Shown in pieces: positions 26,655 to 34,721 of a stretch of DNA of 64,000 nucleotides. Made by a program: the position numbers and the translations under genes. The stretch is from Rothia nasimurium (GTDB taxonomy: Bacteria; Actinomycetota; Actinomycetes; Actinomycetales; Micrococcaceae): positions 186,001 to 250,000 of the forward strand of contig NZ_CAKMSR010000002.1 of the NCBI RefSeq assembly GCF_928381705.1, given 5' to 3'. A model generated the notes under the pieces. It made no database searches, was not told where the DNA came from, and saw only the letters and a program-made list of their open reading frames with translations. Numbering within the stretch: position 1 is the stretch's first letter; every line of letters begins with the position of its first letter.

Positions 26655-28508
26655 TTAGCCGTTTTCGTCGTGGCCCTCAGCGAACTTAGGGGTCTCTTGC
26701 GGCTCAGTGGTGGAACGCGGCACATTGTAGATGTGCAGGGTTTTCTCCATAATCTCCGCGAACTGGGCCGTAGCGTTGGCCAGGCCAACAGCCGATGCCG
26801 TGGTCTGCGGACGGTGCATGGTTACCGAGACCAGGAAGCGGGGGTTCTCGGTGGGAGCGACCCCCACAAATGAGGTAGCCCAACCGTCATAGGTACTAGA
26901 ACCCTCACCCACGTTTTCTGCGGTACCGGTCTTACCGGCAACCCGGTAACCGTTAATCTGGGCACCTTTCGCACCACGACCCTGGTACACGACAGCTTCC
27001 ATGACCTGGAGGGTCTTCCGGGCGGTTTCTTCACTCACCATGCGGGTACCTTCAGCGACCTCGCGGACTTCCTCGGTGCCGTCCGTATCAATCACAGCAT
27101 CAATAATTCGGGGCTTGAGCATAACCCCCTTATTCGCCACAGCCTGGAAAATCATTGAGGTCTGCAGGGCCGACTGGGCAACGCCCTGGCCAAAGAGAAC
27201 CGTGTACTGCTGGCGGATATCCCAGTCCCGCCAGTCACTGACCAGGCCCTGGGATTCGCCGGTTAGCTCAATACCGGTGAACTCCCCCATGCCAAACTTC
27301 TTAAGCCAGTTGTATCGCTGCTCCTTGGTGAGCTTGCTACCCATCATGACGGTACCGGTGTTCATCGAGTCAGCAATAATACCGGCAACAGTGCGCTTCT
27401 GGGCGGGGTGCACGAAAGGATCAGTAATGGTCTGCTGGTCAATTTCGAGCTCAGCAGGCACATCGTAAACGGTCTCAGGTTCAGCGATACCCTCTTCAAA
27501 GACGGCAGCAATGGTCAAAATCTTCTCGGGAGAGCCAGGCTCAAAAACCTGGGTGATAGCGCGGGGGTTCATATCGGCTAGCTCAAAGCGCTCAGCGCCG
27601 GGGTCCATCGTCGAAGAATCCGCTAGGGCCAGGATAGAGCCGTCGCGCACGTCCATCACAATAGCCGTTCCCCACTCGGCTTTCAGCTCCTCAGCGCGGG
27701 CCTTGACCACCTGCTGGGCAAAGTACTGTACATCCTGGTTAATGGTCAGGCGCACACTCTTGCCGTCCTGGGCGGGGGTGTTTTGTTCATCCCCGATAGG
27801 GATGCGGATGCCGTCGGCTGAAATTTCGTAGATGCGTTCGCCATCAATACCGGCCAGGTACTCCCCCATGGTGCGTTCAATACCCACCGAGTTATTCACC
27901 TGGCGGGTCTCGCCGCTGGTACCGTCCACGGCTTCTTCAATAATGCTAAAGCGGCCCACCACCGAGCCACCTACCTGGCCATTGGGGTACTTACGATCAG
28001 ACAGAATCTCACCGTAAATATAGGGAGCGCCCAGGGCATCGACCTTGTTATAGATCGCAGGAGTAACGTTCTCCTTCACAATCTTGTATTTGAGGTCGCC
28101 ATCGAGCGCCGCCTTCACATCGGCGTCACTCATTTCAAGAATATCGGCCAGCTCATACACTAGCTCGGTGGGAGTCACTTCGACCGGGTCACGGCTTTCC
28201 TCGGTGTAGCGCTTAAAGTTAGCCACGGCAGACTGATCAACGGTGATATTGTAGCGCTGCACGCTACGCGCTAGCACGTTGCCGTTAATATCGAGAATCT
28301 CTCCACGCAGGGCCGGAATGGTCTGCTTACGGGTACGCTGGGCTTTCGCAGCATCGGCTAGACCGTTCGAATCAAGACCCTGCAACCAGGCAAGGCGCAG
28401 GCCCACGACGCCCAGGCCACCGATACCCAGGGTACCCGCGATAAAGCCACGCCTCCCTACGGTGCGTTTGATGCCCTGGACGGGTTCGTTCTGCTCAGTG
28501 CCGCTCAT
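26655..28508 (-). CDS. ftsI: Class B penicillin-binding protein, division transpeptidase FtsI
   Basis: The septal peptidoglycan transpeptidase, partner of FtsW. A short basic cytoplasmic tail and one membrane helix (about residues 21-44) are followed by the dimerisation domain, beginning IPALRGEILDINGNVLAR, and the transpeptidase domain. Active-site motifs are SPEK at about 326-329 (SxxK), SMN at about 381-383 (SxN) and KTGT at about 526-529. The SxxK box is unusual in having Pro-Glu between Ser and Lys. No PASTA domain follows. The 617-residue length is typical of actinobacterial PbpB. Confidence 0.97.
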   Translation of the reverse strand: MSGTEQNEPVQGIKRTVGRRGFIAGTLGIGGLGVVGLRLAWLQGLDSNGLADAAKAQRTRKQTIPALRGEILDINGNVLARSVQRYNITVDQSAVANFKRYTEESRDPVEVTPTELVYELADILEMSDADVKAALDGDLKYKIVKENVTPAIYNKVDALGAPYIYGEILSDRKYPNGQVGGSVVGRFSIIEEAVDGTSGETRQVNNSVGIERTMGEYLAGIDGERIYEISADGIRIPIGDEQNTPAQDGKSVRLTINQDVQYFAQQVVKARAEELKAEWGTAIVMDVRDGSILALADSSTMDPGAERFELADMNPRAITQVFEPGSPEKILTIAAVFEEGIAEPETVYDVPAELEIDQQTITDPFVHPAQKRTVAGIIADSMNTGTVMMGSKLTKEQRYNWLKKFGMGEFTGIELTGESQGLVSDWRDWDIRQQYTVLFGQGVAQSALQTSMIFQAVANKGVMLKPRIIDAVIDTDGTEEVREVAEGTRMVSEETARKTLQVMEAVVYQGRGAKGAQINGYRVAGKTGTAENVGEGSSTYDGWATSFVGVAPTENPRFLVSVTMHRPQTTASAVGLANATAQFAEIMEKTLHIYNVPRSTTEPQETPKFAEGHDENG

Positions 28509-28631
28509 CGTCCCCTATTTCTCTTCTGCTGTGATTCACTCTTACCTCCGGTTGCCTAGCCCGAGGTTACCTGCTGGCTCAGAACGCGAACAGGTGCCCA
28601 CCACTGAGGCAGGCACCGTATCACGCGCTTG

Positions 28632-29315
28632 CTATTGACCGCCTGCGCTCGCCGCAGTGGACGGCTGGGCTGAGGTCTGGGCCGCGGGTGAGGCGCTGGC
28701 AGGAGCTGAGGCCTGGGCACTTGCTGAAGCGGCCGCGCTGGCTGATGCTTCTGCTGAGGCCTTGGCTTCGGCTTCTTCCTTCTTGCGCTGTTCCTCGGCC
28801 CGGGCGCTGGCCTCTTCGTAGGCCTGGGTGTCGGCCAGGGCAGGGGGTGCAATCAGGTTCTTTGTTGCGGCTTCGCCTTCAACCGCAGCCAGGGGGGTGC
28901 CGGTAATTTCACCGGTTTGCAGGTCGAGAGTGGCCTGGCTAGAGGCAGCTACCAGCCCTAGCTGGCTTGCGCGGATAGCCAGGTCCTGGGGGGCCTGGTG
29001 GAATTCGATTTCCTGGGCCAGGGCCTCATTCTGCTGGATGAGGGCCTGCTCTTGAGCTCGTAGCTCAACCAGGTCGTACTGGCGGGAGGCCATGACGATG
29101 CTCAGCACCAGCACGGTGAGCAGGGCAACGAGCATGGCGCCCAGGGCCACGAAGACGCGCCAGCGGTTGGAGGTAGCGCGCAGGGCCCGGGAGCGTGAGA
29201 GAGGACGGCGGGCGGGGGCTGCTTCTTGGGGTTCATCGCGCACCACAGACAGGCGGGGCTTGTTCAGCTGCCCGCCCTCGTCGGTTGAGGTGGGGAAACG
29301 GGGTTCCGCGCTCAT
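28632..29315 (-). CDS. ftsL: FtsL-like divisome protein with low-complexity tail
   Basis: A 227-residue bitopic protein in the ftsL position between rsmH and ftsI. After a basic N-terminus of about 52 residues there is one membrane helix ([20 protein letters not shown]) and then a leucine-zipper-like coiled coil ([22 protein letters not shown]), the FtsL/FtsB pattern. The region from about residue 160 to the end is a charged Glu/Lys stretch followed by an Ala/Ser/Pro repeat of about 55 residues outside the membrane. It overlaps rsmH by 4 nt (ATGA). FtsL proteins diverge strongly, so the call rests on topology and gene order. Confidence 0.85.
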   Translation of the reverse strand: MSAEPRFPTSTDEGGQLNKPRLSVVRDEPQEAAPARRPLSRSRALRATSNRWRVFVALGAMLVALLTVLVLSIVMASRQYDLVELRAQEQALIQQNEALAQEIEFHQAPQDLAIRASQLGLVAASSQATLDLQTGEITGTPLAAVEGEAATKNLIAPPALADTQAYEEASARAEEQRKKEEAEAKASAEASASAAASASAQASAPASASPAAQTSAQPSTAASAGGQ

Positions 29316-30307
29316 CGTGTTGCCTTTGGTGTCTTGATTTTTTCTGCTGCCCTCAGTTTTGCGGACGCCGCCCGCGAGTTCTCTTCAATTTCCTGCTCGG
29401 TGGGGGGTTCAGCACCGCGGGTAATGATTTTGAGTTCGGGTTTGTGTTCTTCGAGCTCAACGGGAAAGCCCTTGGGGGCGCTGGAGGTGGCCCGGGCGGT
29501 GAAGGCTCGTTTGACAATTTTGTCTTCTAGGCTGTGGTAGCTCATGGCCACGCAGCGTCCGCCCAGGTTGAGGGCGTCGATTGCTGCCGGTATGGCACGC
29601 TCTAGGGCATCGAGTTCGTGGTTGACCTCGATGCGCAGGGCCTGGAAGGTGCGCTTGGCGGGGTGGCCGCCCTTGCGCTGGGCGGCTACGGGCACGGCCT
29701 GCTGAATTACTTTGACCAGCTGGCCGGTCGTCTCAAAAGGACGCTCGGCGCGGGCCGCCACGATACGGGAGGCAATGCGGGCTGCGAATTTTTCTTCACC
29801 CCACTGGCGGATGATGCGGCGAAGCTCTGCTTCTTCGTAGGTGTTGACCACGATAGCGGCGGTGAGCTCCTCGGTGTTGTCCATACGCATATCGAGCGGG
29901 GCGTCGTAGGAGTAGGCGAAGCCGCGTTCACGCTCATCGAGCTGCATGGACGATACGCCCAGGTCAAAGAGCACGCCGTCGACCTGGGTGACGCCGGCTT
30001 CTGCCATAGCGCGGGGAATCTCGTCGTACACGGCGTGTACGGGGATGAAGCGGTCGCCAAAGCGGGCCAGGCGCTCACCGGCGAGCTTGTGAGCCATGAG
30101 GTCCCGGTCAATACCAATGAGGGTGAGGTCTTCGAAGCGCTCAAGCATAGCTTCAGAATGGCCGCCCATGCCCAGGGTTCCGTCGATGACGACGGCACCG
30201 GGGCGGGAAATTGCGGGCGCGAGGAGGTCGAGGCAGCGGTCAAGCATGACCGGCACGTGCCTGTCTTTGGCGTCCTTGCCGGGTGAGAGGTTCTCTACCT
30301 GAGTCAA
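29312..30307 (-). CDS. rsmH: 16S rRNA m4C1402 methyltransferase
   Basis: RsmH (MraW) methylates N4 of C1402 in 16S rRNA with S-adenosylmethionine. The 331-residue protein starts its conserved core at [13 protein letters not shown], has the SAM-binding [14 protein letters not shown], and [18 protein letters not shown] further on. Initiation is apparently at TTG 30307: AGGAG lies 8 nt upstream and no ATG or GTG is suitably placed before the conserved core. It lies 47 nt after mraZ and overlaps ftsL by 4 nt. Confidence 0.97.
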   Translation of the reverse strand: MTQVENLSPGKDAKDRHVPVMLDRCLDLLAPAISRPGAVVIDGTLGMGGHSEAMLERFEDLTLIGIDRDLMAHKLAGERLARFGDRFIPVHAVYDEIPRAMAEAGVTQVDGVLFDLGVSSMQLDERERGFAYSYDAPLDMRMDNTEELTAAIVVNTYEEAELRRIIRQWGEEKFAARIASRIVAARAERPFETTGQLVKVIQQAVPVAAQRKGGHPAKRTFQALRIEVNHELDALERAIPAAIDALNLGGRCVAMSYHSLEDKIVKRAFTARATSSAPKGFPVELEEHKPELKIITRGAEPPTEQEIEENSRAASAKLRAAEKIKTPKATR

Positions 30308-30354
30308 GGGGTGCTCCTCGCGTTGGTGGTTTTGTGGTCCGCTGTCTTTTGGGG

Positions 30355-30789
30355 TTAGAGCATGAGCCCTGGCAGGATCTCATCGTCGGTGCCGGAGAAA
30401 GCTTCTTCCTGTTCTTTCAGGTAGGCCTCCCAGGCTTCGGTGCTCCATATTTCTGCTCGTGAGCCTGCGCCGATGACCGTGAGGTCTTTTTCTAGCCCAG
30501 CGTAGTCTCTGAGGTTTTGAGGTATGGTGATTCGCCCCTGCTTATCGGGCACCTCGTCTGAGGCCCCCGATAGAAAAACTCGGATGTAGTCTCGCGCCTG
30601 CTTTGACGACAGTGGAGCTGTGCGCAGCTGTTCGTGGATGCGCTCAAACTCGGTCATGGTAAAGACGTATAGGCAGCGCTCCTGCCCGCGCGTGAGCACT
30701 AGACCTGCTTCTAGTTGCTCGCGAAATTTCGCGGGAAGAATCAGGCGCCCCTTGGCGTCCAGACGCGGGGTGTGGGTTCCGAGGAACAT
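30355..30789 (-). CDS. mraZ: Transcriptional regulator MraZ
   Basis: A 144-residue AbrB-fold DNA-binding protein and the first gene of the dcw cluster, where it represses its own operon. Two SpoVT/AbrB-like halves are visible: [22 protein letters not shown] and the second [20 protein letters not shown]. Both carry the DxxGR core that forms the DNA-binding ring. The start at ATG 30789 gives the standard N-terminus; a longer frame to 30831 adds Gly-rich residues foreign to the family. Its binding sites are seen at 30864-30889. Confidence 0.97.
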   Translation of the reverse strand: MFLGTHTPRLDAKGRLILPAKFREQLEAGLVLTRGQERCLYVFTMTEFERIHEQLRTAPLSSKQARDYIRVFLSGASDEVPDKQGRITIPQNLRDYAGLEKDLTVIGAGSRAEIWSTEAWEAYLKEQEEAFSGTDDEILPGLML

Positions 30790-30863
30790 GGCACCACCGC
30801 CTCTACCTGTCGCCTGTGCTCCCCCTAGCAAGCGGGGAAACTACATCAGTGTTGTTCTATCCC

Positions 30864-30889
30864 CTCCACTTTACTCCACTACGCCCCAC
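30864..30889 (-). promoter_or_regulatory. MraZ operator: three direct repeats with 10-bp period
   Basis: On the minus strand, GTGGGG (30889-30884), GTGGAG (30879-30874) and GTGGAG (30869-30864) are spaced exactly 10 bp apart, 75 bp upstream of the mraZ start. MraZ rings bind tandem GTGG-type boxes at about one helical turn apart in the promoters of their own operons. The match in sequence, spacing and place is strong. No clear -10/-35 pair was found beside it. The rest of the gap from 30790 to 31041 shows no gene. Confidence 0.8.
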
Positions 30890-31041
30890 CGAATGTACCA
30901 AATACGGAATTTTTACCGGGTTTTTGAGTGTTTTCACACGGAATATGACGGTTGCGACCGATTCTGCTACAGGGGCCCATCTCGGCCCCTTTCACTGAGG
31001 CCAGCCCGCCGCTCTGTATATAACTTTGAAGGCATACAAAA

Positions 31042-31067
31042 AACCGCCCGGCACAAACCGGGCGGTT
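31042..31067 (-). terminator. Intrinsic terminator after the DUF3040 gene
   Basis: A perfect 10-bp stem AACCGCCCGG (31042-31051) with CCGGGCGGTT (31058-31067) and a 6-nt loop is followed on the minus strand by TTTTTTG. It separates the DUF3040 gene from the mraZ promoter region. Confidence 0.88.
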
Positions 31068-31090
31068 AATGTATAGGGGTGGGAAGGAGA

Positions 31091-31489
31091 CTAGAAACGG
31101 GAGCCGCCTTGGCGTTCGTCCCACTTATTTTCGAGGTTCTGCATGAAGCGGGAATTGCCCTTAGCTTTTGAGGTGGCTGGGCGGGCGGACGCTCCACCAC
31201 CGGTAGCTTTCGCGCCCTTGGGGGCGGTGGTGGCAAAGTAGACTCCGGCGGCGGCTAGCACGAAGCCAAGAACGCCGAGAAGAATGATCTTGGTGGATAC
31301 CCCGGCAATAATAACGCCCAGGCCAACAACGGCAACGAGGGCACCAATGACCAGGTTGCGGGGAGAAGAGGTAACAGCGGGAGCCACCAGGGGCTGGGGG
31401 CCGGTCATGGTTGACGCGAAGGCGGGGTCTTCGTTGAGCTGCTTTTCGAGCTGGGCAAGAAGTTCCTGTTCCCGTTCTGAAAGCGCCAT
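31091..31489 (-). CDS. DUF3040 family small membrane protein
   Basis: A 132-residue protein with the DUF3040 signature ALSEREQELLAQLEKQLNEDPAFA at its N-terminus, then two adjacent membrane helices (about residues 44-64 and 68-88) and a basic Gly/Ala/Ser/Lys-rich cytoplasmic tail. The family is actinobacterial and commonly sits just upstream of mraZ. Its function is unknown; a role near the cell envelope is only implied by the location. A terminator follows at 31042-31067. Confidence 0.9.
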   Translation of the reverse strand: MALSEREQELLAQLEKQLNEDPAFASTMTGPQPLVAPAVTSSPRNLVIGALVAVVGLGVIIAGVSTKIILLGVLGFVLAAAGVYFATTAPKGAKATGGGASARPATSKAKGNSRFMQNLENKWDERQGGSRF

Positions 31490-31632
31490 GGTGTCTCCTT
31501 AGCTTGTGCGGTGAGCCCCAACGCGCTGAATGAGGCAGGGTGCCTATGTGCGAGCGCGCGTCAGGTTGTCTCCCCATCTTACCGGTTGCTCTTGAGGGCA
31601 GCCTAGCTGCTCCCTGAAAATGACCTTGCATT

Positions 31633-32916
31633 TCATTGCTGTTTTCGACTGCCAGGAGTGAGCAGGCTAGCGGGTAGGAGGCCCTTGGCACCGAAGCGGG
31701 CGTTGATGGTGTCCATGGCGTTTTCCGCTTCTTCCCATTCTTCGGCAAGGGAATCCTGGGTCGGCTGGGCAGCCTGGTGAGCCGCCCCTGGTGAGCCTGG
31801 GGTGAAGAGTTGCATCTGCACACCGGCGTCCCGTCCTTCAAGTTTTTCTGCGCGCACGCCGAGCAGGCGTATTGGCCGATGGGAGGAGCCGTCCGCCTGT
31901 AAAACTTCGAGCTGCTTGAGGTGGGCAATGACGGCGTCGAACATGACGCGGCCAGATACGGTTGCAAGGGGTAGGGGGCAGGAGCGGGTGAGGGTTTCGA
32001 AGTCCGAGTAGCGGATTTTGAGGCTGAGGGTTCGGGTTTGCCGCCCGGCGGCCCGCAGTCTGCGGGCTACGGTCAGGCAGAGGGTGTAGAGCTCGGCAGC
32101 GATCGCTTCGACATCGGTCTGGTCAGTGGTAAAGGTATGTTCGGCTCCGATTGATTTTTCGATGCGCTCGGGGGTGACCTCGCGGCGGTCTATGCCGCGG
32201 GCTAGTTCATAGAGGTGCAGGCCTGCCGCTTGCCCGCAGCGACCCTGGAGCCAGGGCAGGTCGCATTCCCGCAGCTGGGCAACGGTATGAATGCCCAGCC
32301 CCTCAAGGTAGGCGGCGCTTTTAGCTCCGACGCCCCAGAGCTTGCCCACCGACAGGGGGTCCAGGAACTCCTGCACCCGGTGGGGCGGGACCACCCAGAG
32401 GCCGTTGGGTTTGGAACCGGCTGAGGCCATCTTGGCAACGAATTTACTCGATGAAATCCCTACGGAGCTCGGTAGGCCCAGCTCGGTTTTAATGCGGTCG
32501 CGGGCCTGCTGGGCGATGTCGACGGGGCTCCCCTGGGCACGGACGGCGCCGGTAATATCCAGAAAAGCTTCATCTACACTGACCTGCTCTAGGCGGTCGG
32601 TGATAGCTCCCAAGATAGTCATGACCTGGGCCGAGTAGCTGCGGTAGTGGGCGGACGGCTCCAGCAGCAGGGCAGCTGGGCAGATCTGGCGGGCGCGGGC
32701 CAGGGGCATGGCTGAGCGCACCCCGTAGCGGCGGGCTTCGTAGGAGGCGGAGAGGACGACCGAGCGCGGCGAGTTGCGGGCAACGATGAGCGGACGCCCG
32801 CGCAGGGCAGGCTGGGAAAGAAGTTCAACGTTGACAAAGAAGGCGTCCATATCGAGGTGCATGATGATGCGGGCAGGGGCATCCGCACGCACACCCTGAG
32901 TAGACTGCTGGCCCAT
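31633..32916 (-). CDS. dinB: DNA polymerase IV
   Basis: A Y-family translesion polymerase of about 427 residues. The palm has the metal-binding aspartate in MHLDMDAFFVNVELL and the catalytic SVDEAFLDITGAV. The steric and fingers region is YEARRYGVRSAMPLARA, and the little-finger domain follows. Near the C-terminus QMQLFTP fits the QLxLF-type beta-clamp motif. The start is put at ATG 32916, which follows a G-rich GGTGGGG stretch; ATG 32931 would add five residues. No SOS box was identified in the short region upstream. Confidence 0.94.
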   Translation of the reverse strand: MGQQSTQGVRADAPARIIMHLDMDAFFVNVELLSQPALRGRPLIVARNSPRSVVLSASYEARRYGVRSAMPLARARQICPAALLLEPSAHYRSYSAQVMTILGAITDRLEQVSVDEAFLDITGAVRAQGSPVDIAQQARDRIKTELGLPSSVGISSSKFVAKMASAGSKPNGLWVVPPHRVQEFLDPLSVGKLWGVGAKSAAYLEGLGIHTVAQLRECDLPWLQGRCGQAAGLHLYELARGIDRREVTPERIEKSIGAEHTFTTDQTDVEAIAAELYTLCLTVARRLRAAGRQTRTLSLKIRYSDFETLTRSCPLPLATVSGRVMFDAVIAHLKQLEVLQADGSSHRPIRLLGVRAEKLEGRDAGVQMQLFTPGSPGAAHQAAQPTQDSLAEEWEEAENAMDTINARFGAKGLLPASLLTPGSRKQQ

Positions 32917-33042
32917 GAACCCCACCCCCATCTATCGAAACTATGTTCTAATTTATCCTAGCCAGTCAGGTACGTTTTGACCAGGCGCAGGCCCCTATCT
33001 ACTAGACTGGTGTGCAGAGCTATCCCCAGACCCAAGGACGTC

Positions 33043-34155
33043 ATGACCCCCCAGCCAGCCCCCGCTACCGGCCCCGACGAGTCCGCAGCCTACCTTGAGG
33101 CTCTCGAAGCCGAAATGGGCCGCTTTTTTGATACCCAGCAGGAACTTATGGCGACCGTCTCGGTTGAGACCCTGCCCCTGTTGGAGTCCGTCCGCGCCCT
33201 TTCTACCGGCGGTAAGCGCCTTCGGGCGCTGCTAGCCTACTGGGGCTACCGCGGGGCAGGTGGAGCGGGAGTGACCGAGTCCATCGTTCGGGCGGGTGTG
33301 GCGATTGAGCTCTTCCAGACCGCTGCCCTGATTCACGATGACATTATAGATGCCTCCGATACCCGACGGGGCGCCCCGAGTGTGCACCGCCGGTTTGAGG
33401 CCATGCACCGGGAACTGGGCTATAAGACCAGCCCCTCATCCTTCGGGGTCTCAAGCGCTATCTTGGCCGGCGATTTATGCCTGTCGTGGTCAGAAATGGT
33501 GTTCTCGTCTATTCCTGAGCTCACCGCCGCCAGTGAGGCCCGCTTTATCTTTGACCTGATGCGCACTGAGGTCATGGCCGGCCAGTACCTCGATATTGTG
33601 GGCGAAGTCGTTCCCGAAGAAGAGCCAGAAGTTGCCCTTGAACGGGCCAAGAACGTAATCCGCTATAAGGCCGCTAAATACTCCTGCGAGCACCCCATCG
33701 CCCTGGGCGGAGCCTTGGGGCTAGGCTTGCCCCACAGCCAGGACTCTGCGCTGCTTGATGGCTACCGGGCCTTTGCCCTGCCCCTGGGCGAGGGTTTCCA
33801 GCTGCGCGATGACGTGCTGGGGGTCTTCGGCGAGCCAGAAACCACCGGCAAGCCTGCCGGCGATGACCTGCGTGAGGGTAAGCGCACCGTCCTCACGGCC
33901 TTTACCGCGATGAAGGTTTCTGCCGACCAGCGGGCCTTCCTCGAAGGCTCCCTGGGCTCCCCTGCCCTGGGGGCAGAAACCATCGAAGAGCTCCAGGACC
34001 TCATGCGAGACTCCGGTGCCCTCCAGTCCGTTGAAGAGATGATCCAGGCCAAGGGGGACGAGGCCCTAGCTACCCTTGAGGCCCTCACCCTCGAAGCGTC
34101 AGTGCAGCAGGCTCTGCGGGCCATTGCGGCCAAGGCCCTGCACCGCTCCTTCTAG
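33043..34155 (+). CDS. Polyprenyl diphosphate synthase (IdsA2-like)
   Basis: A 370-residue trans-prenyltransferase that condenses isopentenyl diphosphate with an allylic primer. The first aspartate-rich motif is HDDIIDASDTRRG and the second is QLRDDVLGVFG, with GGKRLRALLAYWGY before them, so all catalytic elements are present. Chain length cannot be read with confidence; geranylgeranyl or longer is likely. The start at ATG 33043 has AAGGA upstream; an in-frame start at 32977 would add 22 unrelated basic residues. In M. tuberculosis idsA2 is likewise a neighbour of Rv2175c and pknL. Confidence 0.92.
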   Translation: MTPQPAPATGPDESAAYLEALEAEMGRFFDTQQELMATVSVETLPLLESVRALSTGGKRLRALLAYWGYRGAGGAGVTESIVRAGVAIELFQTAALIHDDIIDASDTRRGAPSVHRRFEAMHRELGYKTSPSSFGVSSAILAGDLCLSWSEMVFSSIPELTAASEARFIFDLMRTEVMAGQYLDIVGEVVPEEEPEVALERAKNVIRYKAAKYSCEHPIALGGALGLGLPHSQDSALLDGYRAFALPLGEGFQLRDDVLGVFGEPETTGKPAGDDLREGKRTVLTAFTAMKVSADQRAFLEGSLGSPALGAETIEELQDLMRDSGALQSVEEMIQAKGDEALATLEALTLEASVQQALRAIAAKALHRSF

Positions 34156-34180
34156 AGCAGCACTAGCATCTATCAGGTAA

Positions 34181-34222
34181 GAGAACAGCAGGCTCACACC
34201 GGAGTGTGAGCCTGCTGTTCTC
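34181..34222. terminator. Bidirectional terminator
   Basis: A perfect 19-bp stem (34181-34199 with 34204-34222) with a CGGA loop lies between the convergent polyprenyl synthase and Rv2175c-like genes. The T-content on both sides is weak, but the length of the stem makes it a strong stop or 3' end for both transcripts. Confidence 0.85.
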
Positions 34223-34242
34223 TATCTAAATCTTTAAAAGCC

Positions 34243-34614
34243 TTACCAGGCCAGGGCCGAGGCGCGGCGGCGGATTTCGGTCTTGCGACCGTCAATCAGG
34301 GCGTCGATAGGACGGCCGGGCAGGGTCTCGTCAGCGGTGTAGAGCCAGACGATAGCTTCTTCTGCTGTGAAACCGGCATCGGCCAGTACGCTCAGGGTGC
34401 CTTTGAGGGGCTCAAGCACGCGGTCTTCACGCATGAAAAGAGCGGGGACCTTACGGACGCCGGTTTCGGGGTCGCGCACGGCCAGCAGGGTTCCGTCAGC
34501 CAGCAGGTTATGGACGCGGGTGACCTTGAGATCAAGGGCTTCTGCGATATCGGGGATGGTCAGCCAGTCGCCAACCAGAGCAATTACTTCGGGTGTAGTT
34601 TTTTCATCAGTCAC
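34243..34614 (-). CDS. Rv2175c-like winged helix DNA-binding protein
   Basis: A 123-residue protein matching the Rv2175c family. A helix-turn-helix segment LTIPDIAEALDLKVTRVHNLL is followed by the conserved core VPALFMREDRVLEPLKGTLSVL and EEAIVWLYTADETLPGRPIDAL. In M. tuberculosis Rv2175c is phosphorylated by PknL, which blocks its DNA binding; a PknL-like kinase gene is divergent from it here too. It starts at GTG 34614 with a CACAAT box just 6 nt upstream and no ribosome-binding site, so a leaderless mRNA is likely. A Thr pair near the N-terminus (EKTTPEV) is a candidate phosphorylation site. Confidence 0.93.
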   Translation of the reverse strand: MTDEKTTPEVIALVGDWLTIPDIAEALDLKVTRVHNLLADGTLLAVRDPETGVRKVPALFMREDRVLEPLKGTLSVLADAGFTAEEAIVWLYTADETLPGRPIDALIDGRKTEIRRRASALAW

Positions 34615-34721
34615 CTATCCATTGTGCCCCAGAAACCGGGGAATCGGTAGGCAAGCCCGCCCGGGAGCTCCTAAGGCGGGTTTTCGGCCTCTTCCCAGGG
34701 GCCGCCCGTACAATGGTGAGG
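34615..34721. promoter_or_regulatory. Divergent promoters giving leaderless mRNAs
   Basis: This 107-bp gap has TACAAT at 34709-34714 on the plus strand, 7 nt before ATG 34722, and CACAAT on the minus strand (34626-34621), 6 nt before GTG 34614. Actinobacterial -10 boxes at that spacing place the transcription start on the first base of the start codon. The -35 regions are weak. A small hairpin (34656-34661 with 34675-34680) followed by TTTT also lies here. Confidence 0.5.

Noticed and set aside
24890..26788. Longer murE reading frame starting at 26788
   Set aside because: It overlaps the end of ftsI, and the extra residues are basic and unlike MurE; GTG 26584 has a strong ribosome site.
30839..30998. 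Small open frames in the mraZ upstream region
   Set aside because: No ribosome site, no conserved pattern, and they lie across the MraZ operator.
34656..34684. Hairpin plus TTTT before pknL as a terminator or attenuator
   Set aside because: The stem is only 6 bp with a 13-nt loop, and the likely transcription start is downstream at 34722, so the element would not be transcribed.
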